Origin: Geobacter sp. UBA5735
GTDB taxonomy: Bacteria > Desulfobacterota > Desulfuromonadia > Geobacterales > Geobacteraceae
Length of the DNA stretch: 53,516 bases
Assembly: GCA_002419385.1 (NCBI GenBank)
Contig: DIFZ01000012.1
Location: 1 to 53,516, forward strand
Reading direction: 5' to 3'
In this document: positions 8,396 through 16,935 of the stretch, piece by piece
How positions within the stretch are numbered: the stretch's first letter is position 1
How the letters are laid out: each line of letters opens with the position of its first letter
Translations under genes and position numbers: made by a program
Notes under the pieces: model-generated
What the model was told of the DNA's origin: nothing
Seen by the model: the letters and a program-made list of their open reading frames with translations, nothing else
The model's database searches: none

Positions 8396-9624
8396 GATTC
8401 CCCCCGCGCATCATCCTCATGCAAGGCCGCCACCGCCTCACGAAAAGCCGAGATCAATTCGCTCTGCTGATCCTGCGGCACCTCATGGGCCGCAAGGCAG
8501 CGGGTGAACACCTCGTTTTCGTCCAGGTCATCCAGGGTCTCCTCCGTATCCATGCGGCTCAACGTCCGCTCGACCAAGCGCATGTTCTTGGTCCGAAGAA
8601 TCTCCAGGGGGGTCCCGTCGATCAACTCCCGTAACCTCTCCTGCAAGTCACCCAAAACATCGTCACCTTCGTAAACGACCTCCAGCCATGCCGAAGCGGC
8701 TTCCTTTTTCATTTCGCTGATCCGCTCATCTATCCGGCTCCAGCCACCTCGCACCGTAGCAAGCGACTGAAAGCAGGGAACGGCTATCTCCTCAATTGAG
8801 GCGTCTGTCTCACCCAGGTTCACGGCAACGACGACCTTGCGAAGCCCGGCCTCACCGAAGCTCATGGGAATGGGTGACCCGGAATAGCGGCGATAGTCTG
8901 AACCGGCAACCTTCTGGGCCGTGTGCAGGTGGCCAAGGGCGAGGTAGTCGAAGCATTCCGGGAATACTTCACTCCCGACATGACCGAGACTCCCGACGTA
9001 CAGCTCCCTGACTCCGTCACCGTCAATGGTCTGGCCGCCGGCCGTGAAGAGGTGACCCATGGCAACAATGGGGATTTTCTCTCGCAGGGCGTCTCGCCGG
9101 GCCGCGGCCGCGTCTCCCACCTTCTGATAATGGTCCCGGATACCCTCTACGAGCTTACGCCCCTTGTCCTCGAAGGTTTCACCTGCTTCAGCCCGCCGGA
9201 TATCCCGATCTCGCAGATAGGGTACCGCGCAGACAATCAGCGCTGGCTTGCCATCGGCACCGTGCAATATCACCAGCTCGTCTTCCGCTGACTCAGCCAT
9301 GCAGCCGACGAGATGTACGTTGAGATACCGCAGCACCTCGCGGGGCGCATTGAGAAGCGAAGGGGAATCGTGGTTGCCCGCCGTGACGACAACGTATCTG
9401 CAACCCGCACCGGCGCAACGGCATAGAAAGCGGTAATAGAGCTCCAGCGCCCGATTGCTGGGTGTGCCGTTGTCGAAGACATCACCGGCAACAAGCAGGG
9501 CTTCAATTCCACGGTCTTTAATACAGTCGAGCAGCCAGTCGAGGAAGCGCTCGAATTCCTCGTAGCGCTTGCGTCCGTACAATGCGCGGCCGATGTGCCA
9601 GTCTGATGTGTGGAGGATTTTCAT
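8392..9624 (-). CDS. sbcD: Exonuclease SbcCD, nuclease subunit SbcD
   Basis: SbcD is the Mre11-like Mn-dependent phosphoesterase partner of SbcC. The 410 residues carry the calcineurin-type metal motifs in order: TSDWHIG (6-12), VAGDVFDNG, TAGNHDSP, AMGHLFTAGG and LALGHLH. The C-terminal cap domain is acidic and ends beside the sbcC start, with a 4-base overlap. The ATG at 9624 has an AGGA-type site upstream. Length and motif order are ordinary for the family, and the two genes form a simple two-gene operon. Confidence 0.96.
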   Translation of the reverse strand: MKILHTSDWHIGRALYGRKRYEEFERFLDWLLDCIKDRGIEALLVAGDVFDNGTPSNRALELYYRFLCRCAGAGCRYVVVTAGNHDSPSLLNAPREVLRYLNVHLVGCMAESAEDELVILHGADGKPALIVCAVPYLRDRDIRRAEAGETFEDKGRKLVEGIRDHYQKVGDAAAARRDALREKIPIVAMGHLFTAGGQTIDGDGVRELYVGSLGHVGSEVFPECFDYLALGHLHTAQKVAGSDYRRYSGSPIPMSFGEAGLRKVVVAVNLGETDASIEEIAVPCFQSLATVRGGWSRIDERISEMKKEAASAWLEVVYEGDDVLGDLQERLRELIDGTPLEILRTKNMRLVERTLSRMDTEETLDDLDENEVFTRCLAAHEVPQDQQSELISAFREAVAALHEDDARGES

Positions 9625-9647
9625 TCAGACAAGTCCTATCAATCCAG

Positions 9648-9669
9648 GTCCCAACCGCCTGGGTTAACG
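9648..9669. repeat. 22-base direct repeat, left copy
   Basis: Starts GTCCCAACCGCC and ends GGGTTAACG. It matches the copy at 10089-10110 in 20 of 22 positions. The pair brackets the deleted ACP-phosphodiesterase-like gene. Confidence 0.6.
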
Positions 9670-9835
9670 ACACTGATGCGGTGTTGCCAGGTCAGTACTC
9701 TTTTGCAGAAAGTTATCAAACGAATTTGTGGGTAAAATGTTTTTGGAAAACACGCACAATCCATAGGCTCCTTAATTCTGGAGCGCATTACCGGCCAGGT
9801 AGAGAGGCAGGGTCGGACCTGCACATTCCAGAATG

Positions 9836-9982
9836 TCAATTGTGGAGGCCCGATCCCCCGTTATCTTGGAAGCGCCGGAAATCGGACAGGAGAGACTCGC
9901 CCTTTTCCACCAGTTCAGCGCCTCCCTCGACCAGGACCTCAGGCTCGCTTCCCGACAGAAAAAGATGCATCAGATAATTCAT
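9836..9982 (-). pseudogene. Internally deleted ACP phosphodiesterase (DUF479/AcpH-like) remnant
   Basis: The frame encodes 48 residues. The first 18 (MNYLMHLFLSGSEPEVLV) match the conserved start of the acyl-carrier-protein phosphodiesterase family, which normally continues with GNFMGDFVKG. The next residues (EGGAELVEKGESLLSDFRRF) instead match what I recall of the family's C-terminal helix (L..G..EL......L..DF..F). The intact family is about 190-200 residues, so some 150 central residues appear deleted in frame. No clear ribosome site precedes the ATG. It could alternatively be a chance small ORF, but two matches in the right order argue against that. Confidence 0.5.
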
Positions 9983-10088
9983 GATGGGAAAATCTTACCG
10001 CGGACCGCCAGGAAAAAACAATGGATAACTTTCGGTGCTCACGGCACGGCTTGGGGAGAGGCTCGGGAGGCTTAGGGTCGGATCTCGT

Positions 10089-10110
10089 GTCCCGACCGCC
10101 AGGGTTAACG
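10089..10110. repeat. 22-base direct repeat, right copy
   Basis: Starts GTCCCGACCGCC and ends GGGTTAACG; partner of 9648-9669. It is immediately followed by the inverted repeat GTCTGGA/TCCAGAC at 10111-10131. Confidence 0.6.
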
Positions 10111-10211
10111 GTCTGGACGGACAATCCAGACTCACCGGATTAGACAGCAAGGGTTGCCCTTCAGGATGATACCGGAGGCCGAATCAAAAACGACCTTTCC
10201 GGATGGAAACG

Positions 10212-11075
10212 TCAAGTCCCCAAATCCTCCGGCTTTTTCCCGGCATCCGGGATGAAAAGCGGCGCGCCGAACTTCTCCACGCCGTAGGAACCAATACGTT
10301 TCTGTGTTGCCGGAGAAACCATGAAATCGGCAAAAGCCCTGGCTCCGGCCGCATTCACCTTGGGCCACCTGGCGGCATTCACCTCGATGACATGGTAAAC
10401 GTTCAGCAGTTTGGGGTCACCTTCCAGCAAAGTGACAAGCGCGAGCTTTTTTTCCAACGCCAGATACGTGCCGCGATCGGTGAGGGTGTACCCTTTTTTT
10501 TCATCCGCAACGAAAAGGGTCTGGCCCATGCCGAGACCGGTCTTCATGTACCACTTCCGGTTACCGGGGTTGACACCGGCAGCTTTCCAGAGCTCATTTT
10601 CCTTGGCGTGCGTGCCGGAGTTATCGTGTCGCGAGAGGAAGAGAGCCTTGGCGGCAGCAATTTTCCTGAACGCCTCGGCAATGGTTTTGGACCCGCCTAC
10701 TCTTGCCGGATCTACTGTTGGGCCAACCAGAATGAAATCGTTGTGCATCACCAACCGGCTGGAACTGCCGGACCCTTCTGCCATGAACTTTTTCTGCGCA
10801 ACCGGGGAATGCACCAGCAATGCGTCGACTTCGCCCCTCTGACCCAGGACCATGGCCTGCCCCGAGCCCACATTGATTGTCCTGACGATATAGCCAGTCT
10901 CCTTTTCAAAAAGCGGAATGAGCACATCCAGAAGCCCCGAGTCCGGGATGCTGGTAGTAGTGGCAAGGATAATGGATTTGGAGGCAGCCAGGGCAGAGAC
11001 AGACAGTCCACAAGACAGTATGGTCAGGGTTGAGATAAGCGCTACGAGACGGGGAAACAACCGGAATTTTTTCAT
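10212..11075 (-). CDS. tupA: Tungstate ABC transporter substrate-binding protein
   Basis: TupA is the periplasmic binding protein that captures tungstate for the TupBC importer. Residues 1-30 form a signal peptide (KKFRLFPRLV basic region, hydrophobic core, ALAA cleavage area). The mature start ILATTTSIPDSGLLDVL, then VGSGQAMVLGQRGEVDALLVHSP, and SRHDNSGTHAKENELW are the family's anion-binding blocks. Length (287) is normal. No tupB permease or tupC ATPase is adjacent, so the transporter must be completed elsewhere or the protein is an orphan. The ATG follows AGGAAAGGA. Confidence 0.88.
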   Translation of the reverse strand: MKKFRLFPRLVALISTLTILSCGLSVSALAASKSIILATTTSIPDSGLLDVLIPLFEKETGYIVRTINVGSGQAMVLGQRGEVDALLVHSPVAQKKFMAEGSGSSSRLVMHNDFILVGPTVDPARVGGSKTIAEAFRKIAAAKALFLSRHDNSGTHAKENELWKAAGVNPGNRKWYMKTGLGMGQTLFVADEKKGYTLTDRGTYLALEKKLALVTLLEGDPKLLNVYHVIEVNAARWPKVNAAGARAFADFMVSPATQKRIGSYGVEKFGAPLFIPDAGKKPEDLGT

Positions 11076-11135
11076 GGTGTGTTCCTTTCCTTGCGGAGAA
11101 CTCCTTCTCTTTGGCCAATTTCTTTGCGATGCGTT

Positions 11136-11160
11136 AAAAACCCGCTTCTACCGGCGGGTT
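11136..11160 (-). terminator. Terminator-like hairpin downstream of phoU
   Basis: AACCCGC (11139-11145) pairs with GCGGGTT (11154-11160). On the minus strand the stem is followed by a short T-run (complement of AAAAA 11136-11140). It lies 180 bases past phoU and upstream of tupA, so it probably ends the pst-phoU transcript. Confidence 0.55.
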
Positions 11161-11342
11161 CCGGTAGGAGTGGAGCCGCTGCCTCTTTCCTTGAAAACCT
11201 GGTAACGTTCACTCCTCTCGTGCAGTGGTTTCCCGGTATTTTCCCAGAAGTGGGTTACGCCCATGTTGCATTGGGGAAAACTGTCGGTGGAGAGGAGGAA
11301 CATCGCAGTTTTTTCCTGCAGAAAACTTGTCGTGCGTGAAAA

Positions 11343-12017
11343 TCAGGAAAAGGTCGTGTGCCGTATGTCTTTGCCTTTGACCATGAAAATGACCATTTCC
11401 GCCACATTGGTGGCATGATCGGCAATACGTTCCAGATACTTGGAGATATAGTTCAGCCTGAGCGCACGGCTGATTGATGAAGGATCCTCCATCATGAAGG
11501 TCAGCAGTTCCCGCTGGATCTGGACGTTCAGGTCGTCGACGAACTGGTCGTTTTCGCACACCCTGATGGCAAGCTGTTCATCGCCGCGGACAAAGGCATC
11601 CAGCGATTCCTGCACCATGCGGGAGGTGAATTCCGCCAGCCGCGGAAGATCGATATAGGGTTTGAGCGGTGGCTCTTCATTCAGTTCCTTGACCCGGCTG
11701 CATATGCTGCCGCACTGGTCGCCGATCCTTTCCAGGTCGGTCACGATTTTCAGGGCAAGGGTTATGAAACGGAGGTCGCGGGCCGCGGGCTGCCGGCGGG
11801 CCAACACTTCCAGGCACTTCTCGTCGATCACCACTTCCAGGTGGTTTATCTCGTGATCGGACAGGATGGTGCGCTCCGCCAGCTGCGAATCTCTATCCAC
11901 CAGAGATTTGATCGAGTTCGAGATCATGGCCTCGACCTTGCCCCCCATCTCCAGGAGCAGTGTCCGTATCTCGTTCAGTTCCGCGTCATACTGCTTGATG
12001 ATGTGTTCTCTTTCCAT
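11343..12017 (-). CDS. phoU: Phosphate transport system regulatory protein PhoU
   Basis: PhoU is a cytoplasmic all-helical metal-binding protein that links Pst transporter activity to PhoR and keeps the Pho regulon off in high phosphate. The protein is two tandem three-helix PhoU repeats, with the family signatures ISNSIKSLVDRDSQLAERTILSDHEINHLE and DLERIGDQCGSICSRV in the first, and LEKYLERIADHATNVAEMV-like residues in the second. I start at the ATG at 12017 (MEREHIIKQYDAEL, 224 residues), preceded by GAGGG; an upstream in-frame ATG at 12110 would read through the palindromic repeat and is unlikely. It is the last gene of the pst operon. Confidence 0.95.
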   Translation of the reverse strand: MEREHIIKQYDAELNEIRTLLLEMGGKVEAMISNSIKSLVDRDSQLAERTILSDHEINHLEVVIDEKCLEVLARRQPAARDLRFITLALKIVTDLERIGDQCGSICSRVKELNEEPPLKPYIDLPRLAEFTSRMVQESLDAFVRGDEQLAIRVCENDQFVDDLNVQIQRELLTFMMEDPSSISRALRLNYISKYLERIADHATNVAEMVIFMVKGKDIRHTTFS

Positions 12018-12054
12018 ATTTTGCCCTCGCAGGATATTTTCAATTATGCCGGTC

Positions 12055-12137
12055 AAATCCCCCTCGATCCCCCTTTTTTGAAAGGAGGAAGGTACATTTT
12101 TGCCCCCCACTTTTCGAAAGGGGTTCAGGGGGGATTT
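12055..12137. repeat. Interspersed palindromic repeat between pstB and phoU
   Basis: The left arm (AAATCCCCCTCGATCCCCC then TTTTTTGAAAG, 12055-12083) is an imperfect inverse of the right arm (CTTTTCGAAAGGGG then TTCAGGGGGGATTT, 12110-12137). This C-rich/G-rich palindrome is a class of dispersed intergenic repeat that I know from Geobacter and other genomes. In the pst transcript it would fold into a long hairpin that could lower phoU expression. Confidence 0.7.
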
Positions 12138-12139
12138 TT

Positions 12140-12922
12140 CTAGCCGAATCTTCCGGTTATGTAGTCTTCCGTGTGCCGGTTGTCCGGGTTGGTGAAGATC
12201 TTCTTCGTTTCGCCGTATTCCACCAGTTCTCCCAGATACAGGAACGCGGTGTAATCGGAGACACGGGCGGCCTGTTGCATGTTGTGGGTGACGATGACCA
12301 CGGTGTAGAGATCCTTCAGCTCGTTGATGAGCTCCTCGATCTTGGCGGTCGCAATGGGGTCGAGGGCAGAGCAGGGCTCGTCCATGAGGATGATCTCCGG
12401 ATTGACCGCGATGGCGCGCGCGATGCAGATGCGCTGGGCCTGTCCGCCGGAAAGCCCCAGCGCCGAATCCTGCAGGCGGTCCTTGACCTCGTCCCAGATG
12501 GCCGCACCTTTCAGGCTTCTTTCCACAGTCTCATCAAGTGTCTTCTTGTCGTTGACCCCTGCAATCCGCAGGCCATAGACTATGTTTTCATAGATGGACT
12601 TGGGAAACGGGTTCGACTGCTGGAACACCATGCCCACCCGTCGCCGGAGGCTGATGACATCCAGCGCAGGCGAGGTTATCTCATCGCCATCCAGCTTGAT
12701 GCTCCCTTCGATGCGGACATTGTCCAACAGGTCGTTCATCCTGTTGAAGCAGCGCAGCAGCGTGGACTTGCCGCATCCCGACGGCCCGATGAATGCCGTA
12801 ACCTGTTTCCTTGGAATGGACAGCGCAATGTCTCTCAGCGCGGGGGACGCTCCGTAATAGAGGTTCAGGCCGGCAATCTCCAGGACGGGGTCAGACAGGG
12901 GATTAGTTATATCCAGATCCAT
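12140..12922 (-). CDS. pstB: Phosphate ABC transporter ATP-binding protein PstB
   Basis: PstB is the ATPase that drives high-affinity phosphate uptake through PstCA at the inner membrane. It shows Walker A GPSGCGKST, a Q-loop in VGMVFQQSNPFPKSIYENI, the signature LSGGQAQRICIARAI, Walker B IILMDEPCSALDP and the H-loop VTHNMQQAARVSD. The ATG at 12922 has a GGAG six bases upstream and is preferred; an ATG four codons earlier (12934) lacks a well-spaced site. About 260 residues, normal for the family. It follows pstA by about 40 bases. Confidence 0.96.
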   Translation of the reverse strand: MDLDITNPLSDPVLEIAGLNLYYGASPALRDIALSIPRKQVTAFIGPSGCGKSTLLRCFNRMNDLLDNVRIEGSIKLDGDEITSPALDVISLRRRVGMVFQQSNPFPKSIYENIVYGLRIAGVNDKKTLDETVERSLKGAAIWDEVKDRLQDSALGLSGGQAQRICIARAIAVNPEIILMDEPCSALDPIATAKIEELINELKDLYTVVIVTHNMQQAARVSDYTAFLYLGELVEYGETKKIFTNPDNRHTEDYITGRFG

Positions 12923-12964
12923 AGTGTTCTCCATATTAAGTTCAGATTGCTCCCGTTATTCAAT

Positions 12965-14563
12965 TCAGAATGCCTTGGTTGCATAGCGCTTCTTCATCTT
13001 GTTCCGCATATGGATCGCCAGGCTGGATGCAGCGATGACGATGGCCAGAAGCAGCAATGTCGTGACGAACACCATCGGTTTGGCAGCCTCGACATTCGGC
13101 GACTGGAAACCCACGTCATAAATGTGGAAGCCCAGGTGCATGAATTTGCGGTCCACGTGAAAGAAGGGAAACGTGCCGTCAAGGGGAAGGGTCGGCGCAA
13201 GTTTCACCACCCCCACCAGCATCAGCGGCGCAACCTCGCCCGCCGCCCGTGCCATGGCCAGGATGAGTCCGGTCATGATGCCGGGCGTGGCCATGGGCAG
13301 CACGACATTTTTCAGGGTCTGGAACTTGGTCGCCCCCAGGGAGAGGGACCCTTCCCGCAAGCCCTTGGGCACCGACGCCAGGCCCTCTTCGGTGGAAACG
13401 ATCACCACTGGTACCGTGAGGATTGCCAGGGTGAGGCTGGCCCAGAGGATGCCGCCCGTGCCGAAGGTGGGCGTGGGCAGCCGCTCCGGGTAGAACAGCC
13501 GGTCGATGCCGCCGCCGATGCCGTAGACGAAAAAGCCCAGGCCAAACACTCCGTAGACGATGGAAGGGACACCTGCCAGGTTGTTGACGGCGATACGCAC
13601 AATGCGGACTATCAGGCCTTCACGGGCGTACTCCCGAAGGTAAACGGCGGCAACCACGCCAAACGGGAGGGAAAAGACACTCATCAGCAGCACCATCATG
13701 ACCGTGCCGAAGATTGCCGGGAAGAGCCCCCCCTCGGTGTTCGACTCGCGCGGCTCGTCCAGGAGGAGCTCCCTGACCTTGCCGGCGTAGAACGAAGCCT
13801 TGGCGAACACTCCCATGGTGTTGGGACGGTACGCCCGGACGATCGCGTTCAGCGGGATATCCTTCTCTTCTCCCGCGGCATCCGTGAAGACAGCCGCTGG
13901 TTTTTCCAGCGCCTCACTGCTCTCGTTGAAGCGCTCGAGGAGGACGTCAAACTGGGCGAGAAGTTTTTCGCGCCTGCTGGTGAGCCTGCTGATCTCCCCG
14001 CGATTCGCCGTGGCGCCGGAATGGGACAGCTTCAGGATCTTCAGGCGGAGCTGCTCCGTTTCGGAGCTCATGTCCGCCATCACCTGCCCCGTCTCCGCAA
14101 GTGTATTTCTCAGTCCGGAAACTTCCTTGAGAGCGCCCCGCAACGTCTCCCAAGGGCTGGCGGCTGCAGGCGCTGCCAGTCCTTCAAGGGAGACGGATTT
14201 CAGGAAACCGTGGAAATTGCCGTTTTCTTTCCGTTCCAGCACCACGGAATCATGGGGCCAGGATATGGTGCGGATATCCCGCTCTTCCACCCAGCGGAAA
14301 TCCTGGCCGTACAGATCCCGGTTGCCGACTTTGAACTGGAGCCGCTTGCCGTGGGCATGGGTCGCTTTTTCCGTGGCTGAGACCTGCCCCAACAGCTTGC
14401 TGCCGTCCGTTAACGCAACCAGGGCCGTGTCGGACGGCCAGAAAAATCCCAGACCGTTGACCATCACTACACCGACCAGGACCAGGACCATCAGCAAGGT
14501 AACGGAGAGCGCCGCTGCCGTGCCCCAGACCTGCGGTTCGCCTTGTTTCCAGAAACTGCCCAT
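12965..14563 (-). CDS. pstA: Phosphate ABC transporter permease PstA, long form
   Basis: PstA is one of the two membrane subunits of the phosphate importer. The C-terminal half (about residues 245-532) is the canonical permease, with several hydrophobic segments and the cytoplasmic EAA-like loop around EGSLSLGATKFQTLKNVVLP. The N-terminal half is an extension: a first membrane segment at 18-38, then about 200 mostly hydrophilic residues with a short coiled-coil-like stretch (residues 140-190), probably periplasmic. E. coli PstA is about 296 residues; this one has 532. Such long forms accompany long PstC proteins, as here. The ATG has AAGGACGG upstream. Confidence 0.93.
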   Translation of the reverse strand: MGSFWKQGEPQVWGTAAALSVTLLMVLVLVGVVMVNGLGFFWPSDTALVALTDGSKLLGQVSATEKATHAHGKRLQFKVGNRDLYGQDFRWVEERDIRTISWPHDSVVLERKENGNFHGFLKSVSLEGLAAPAAASPWETLRGALKEVSGLRNTLAETGQVMADMSSETEQLRLKILKLSHSGATANRGEISRLTSRREKLLAQFDVLLERFNESSEALEKPAAVFTDAAGEEKDIPLNAIVRAYRPNTMGVFAKASFYAGKVRELLLDEPRESNTEGGLFPAIFGTVMMVLLMSVFSLPFGVVAAVYLREYAREGLIVRIVRIAVNNLAGVPSIVYGVFGLGFFVYGIGGGIDRLFYPERLPTPTFGTGGILWASLTLAILTVPVVIVSTEEGLASVPKGLREGSLSLGATKFQTLKNVVLPMATPGIMTGLILAMARAAGEVAPLMLVGVVKLAPTLPLDGTFPFFHVDRKFMHLGFHIYDVGFQSPNVEAAKPMVFVTTLLLLAIVIAASSLAIHMRNKMKKRYATKAF

Positions 14564-14580
14564 AACGTTATCCGTCCTTT

Positions 14581-16848
14581 TCAGAATCGCCCGTATTTCT
14601 TGCGGAATTTCTGCCGCAACACCTCGGCGACGGTATTGATGATGAAGGTGAAGATGAACAGCAGCACCGCCGACAGGAACAGCACCCGGTACAGCGTGCC
14701 GAAAACCGGCGCCTCGGGTATCTCAACGGCAATATTCGCCGAAAGGGTGCGGAAACCGTTGAAAATGCTCCAGTCCATGATGGGCGTGTTTCCGGTGGCC
14801 ATGAGCACGATCATGGTCTCGCCGATGGCCCGGCCGAAGCCGATCATGACCGCGGAGAAGATGCCGGGCAGGGCGGACGGCAGCACGACCCGCCAGGCCG
14901 TCTGCCAGCGGCTGGCGCCGATGGCCAGCGACGCCGCGGACAGGTTCTTGGGCACGTTGGAGAGGGCATCCTCTGCCATGGTGAAAATCAGGGGGATGAC
15001 GGCAAGACCCAGGGCAAAGGCAATGATGATGGAATTCCGCTGATCAAAGCGTGTGCCGAGTACGTCAAACAGCCAGAGCTTGAAATCGCCGGCAAACAGC
15101 ACAGATTCCAGCATGACGCCCAGCGCATGGGAGACATAGACCCCCAGCAGCAGGGCCGGTATGAGGAAAAGGAACTCGTATCCCTTTGCCATGCGCTTGA
15201 AAAGCCGCGTCGAGCCGAATTTCTGCCAGAGGAAAATTGCCATGACCACAACCAGGGGAATTACGGCCACCGCAACGAAGAAAGGGACGATCGCCTTGTC
15301 CACCAGGGGTGCCAGCCAGAGCCCCGCCAGGAAACCGATGACCACCGACGGCACGGCCGCCATGATCTCGATTGCCGGCTTGACGTAGTTTTTCAGCCGC
15401 GGCCTCATGAACTGGCTGGTATAGATCGCTCCCAGCAGGGCCAGGGGCACGGCGAAGATCATGGCATACAGGGTGCCTTTCAGGGTGCCGAAAATCAGCG
15501 GGGTGAGGGAGAGCTTCGGCTCGAAGTCGTCACTGGCGGACGATGACTGCCAGACAAAGGCTGGCTTATCGTACCCCTCGTACCAGACCGCCCCGAACAG
15601 GGTTTTCAGGCTGATCTCCGGATGGGGATTGTCAATGCTCCAGAGGGTTACCCGCTTGTCCCGGTCGACAGCTATCACTCCGTTTTCCCTTCCGCTGACC
15701 CCATGGTGCGTCAGGGGTTTCCCCGTCGAGAACGTGAGCAGGCGCCGTTCGGAAGTCATGTGATCCACATTGATTGACCCGCTCTTATCGAGCGAGAACA
15801 GGGTCTTGCTCCGCTGGGAAGGGAGGACGGCTTCGACTGCGCTGCCATGTTTGGCCAGCGGATGGATGCGAGTCAATGTCTTGCCGCTGCCCAGGCCGGT
15901 CTCGGAAGCCGGAAACCAGGTGGAAAAGGATCCGGCCCTGTCTCCCACAGCCACCGAGACATCGCCCAGGACCAGGTTCAGGGCGGTCACGGGGTGGCCC
16001 TCTTCGCTCACTTTAACCGTGTCGGTCAGTTGAGGGCTTTCCGGATCGGTGAGATCCCAGCGCAGCAGGTGGCCCGTGTCGGTGCCCGCATAGAGGAATT
16101 CTCCTTTGCCGTCTAGCGCAACGGAAGAAACCGTGCCGGGCAGGTCACCGCCGAATTCGCTCCGGACGGTCCTGGAGGTTTCGTTGCCCGCCAGGTCTTC
16201 GCTAACCGTTTTCTTGGCAAGGGAAAACCGGTTGCCTTCGAGCAGGTTGACTCTCAGGGGATTCTTTCCCTCGGGAATCCGGGCCAGGGAGCGGAGGGGC
16301 AGGGGGTGCGACGCGGTTCTGACCTCTTCCAGAAGTGTCGTTATCAGCAGGGTGTTGGCATCCCCGCCGTCCCGGTCTTCGGCCCCGGGGAAATCCACCT
16401 TCAGCGCGGTGAATGACCCGTCCTTCCACAGGATGTCGTAGCGGCGCCCCGGTGCTTCGGCAACAGAGGCCACAGACTGGCGCCCGCCGCCGGGGGGGGC
16501 GACCGGAAGGGTTTCCATGACTTTCCCGGAGCGGTTGTCAAAGACCGAAAAAGTTCCTGAGTCGTCAAGGACGAAACCGGTTTGCAGATTGTCGTCCGTA
16601 CCAATGCCGACAATTTCTGCTGCAGGTGCGACTCCGGTGAGGGTGAACGATGCAACGACGCCGGCCTTGGGTTCCAGGAAAAGAGGGAGCGCGACCTTCA
16701 TGATCAGGACCAGTATCCAGATGACGGCGAAGATCACCAGGAGACCGCCGATGTTGATGAGCCAGGCGGCAAGCCGGTCGTTGCGTTTCGCCCTGCTGAA
16801 GATTCTGTCGTTCATAGAGGATGTTTGCTTCACGCCTTCTTTTCTCAT
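14581..16848 (-). CDS. pstC: Phosphate ABC transporter permease PstC, long form with beta-propeller-like domain
   Basis: PstC is the second permease subunit. At 755 residues it is more than twice the E. coli size. After one membrane segment (about 30-55), roughly 400 residues form a periplasmic-side domain with repeated motifs such as GEFLYAGTDTGHLLRWDL and GVIAVDRDKRVTLWSID, typical of WD40/beta-propeller blades. The canonical permease follows from about residue 455 (TPLIFGTLKGTLYAMIFAVP) with the loop LAIGASRWQTAWRVVLPSA. Long PstC proteins are known in other proteobacteria; the domain's ligand is unknown. Start is the ATG after GGGAGAG; a second in-frame Met (residue 12) is possible. Confidence 0.92.
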   Translation of the reverse strand: MRKEGVKQTSSMNDRIFSRAKRNDRLAAWLINIGGLLVIFAVIWILVLIMKVALPLFLEPKAGVVASFTLTGVAPAAEIVGIGTDDNLQTGFVLDDSGTFSVFDNRSGKVMETLPVAPPGGGRQSVASVAEAPGRRYDILWKDGSFTALKVDFPGAEDRDGGDANTLLITTLLEEVRTASHPLPLRSLARIPEGKNPLRVNLLEGNRFSLAKKTVSEDLAGNETSRTVRSEFGGDLPGTVSSVALDGKGEFLYAGTDTGHLLRWDLTDPESPQLTDTVKVSEEGHPVTALNLVLGDVSVAVGDRAGSFSTWFPASETGLGSGKTLTRIHPLAKHGSAVEAVLPSQRSKTLFSLDKSGSINVDHMTSERRLLTFSTGKPLTHHGVSGRENGVIAVDRDKRVTLWSIDNPHPEISLKTLFGAVWYEGYDKPAFVWQSSSASDDFEPKLSLTPLIFGTLKGTLYAMIFAVPLALLGAIYTSQFMRPRLKNYVKPAIEIMAAVPSVVIGFLAGLWLAPLVDKAIVPFFVAVAVIPLVVVMAIFLWQKFGSTRLFKRMAKGYEFLFLIPALLLGVYVSHALGVMLESVLFAGDFKLWLFDVLGTRFDQRNSIIIAFALGLAVIPLIFTMAEDALSNVPKNLSAASLAIGASRWQTAWRVVLPSALPGIFSAVMIGFGRAIGETMIVLMATGNTPIMDWSIFNGFRTLSANIAVEIPEAPVFGTLYRVLFLSAVLLFIFTFIINTVAEVLRQKFRKKYGRF

Positions 16849-16880
16849 GCAGTGACTCTCTCCCTTTGCGTTGAGGCAGG

Positions 16881-16910
16881 AAAAGGCACGGCCCCTGTCC
16901 CGGCCGTGCC
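16881..16910 (-). terminator. Attenuator-like hairpin between pstS and pstC
   Basis: GGCACGGCC (16885-16893) pairs perfectly with GGCCGTGCC (16902-16910). Read on the minus strand, the stem is followed by TTTTCC. Placed just after pstS inside the operon, it would let most transcripts stop after the abundant binding protein while some read on into pstCAB-phoU. Confidence 0.7.
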
Positions 16911-16935
16911 CTTCAGGTGCACCTCACTGAACGTG

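Larger units (their letters stand above)
9625..10211. other. Decayed intergenic region between sbcD and tupA
   Basis: No intact gene is present in these 587 bases. The stretch contains the ACP-phosphodiesterase-like remnant (9836-9982), two 22-base direct repeats around it, and a perfect inverted repeat GTCTGGA/TCCAGAC (10111-10117 with 10125-10131). No transposase or T-tract terminator is visible. Confidence 0.6.

Noticed and set aside
9648..10110. Insertion sequence bounded by the 22-base repeats
   Set aside because: The repeats are direct, not inverted, and no transposase fragment lies between them.
12173..14380. Long open frame of 735 codons on the plus strand
   Set aside because: It is antisense to pstB and pstA, whose motifs are certain; the high GC content creates long shadow frames.
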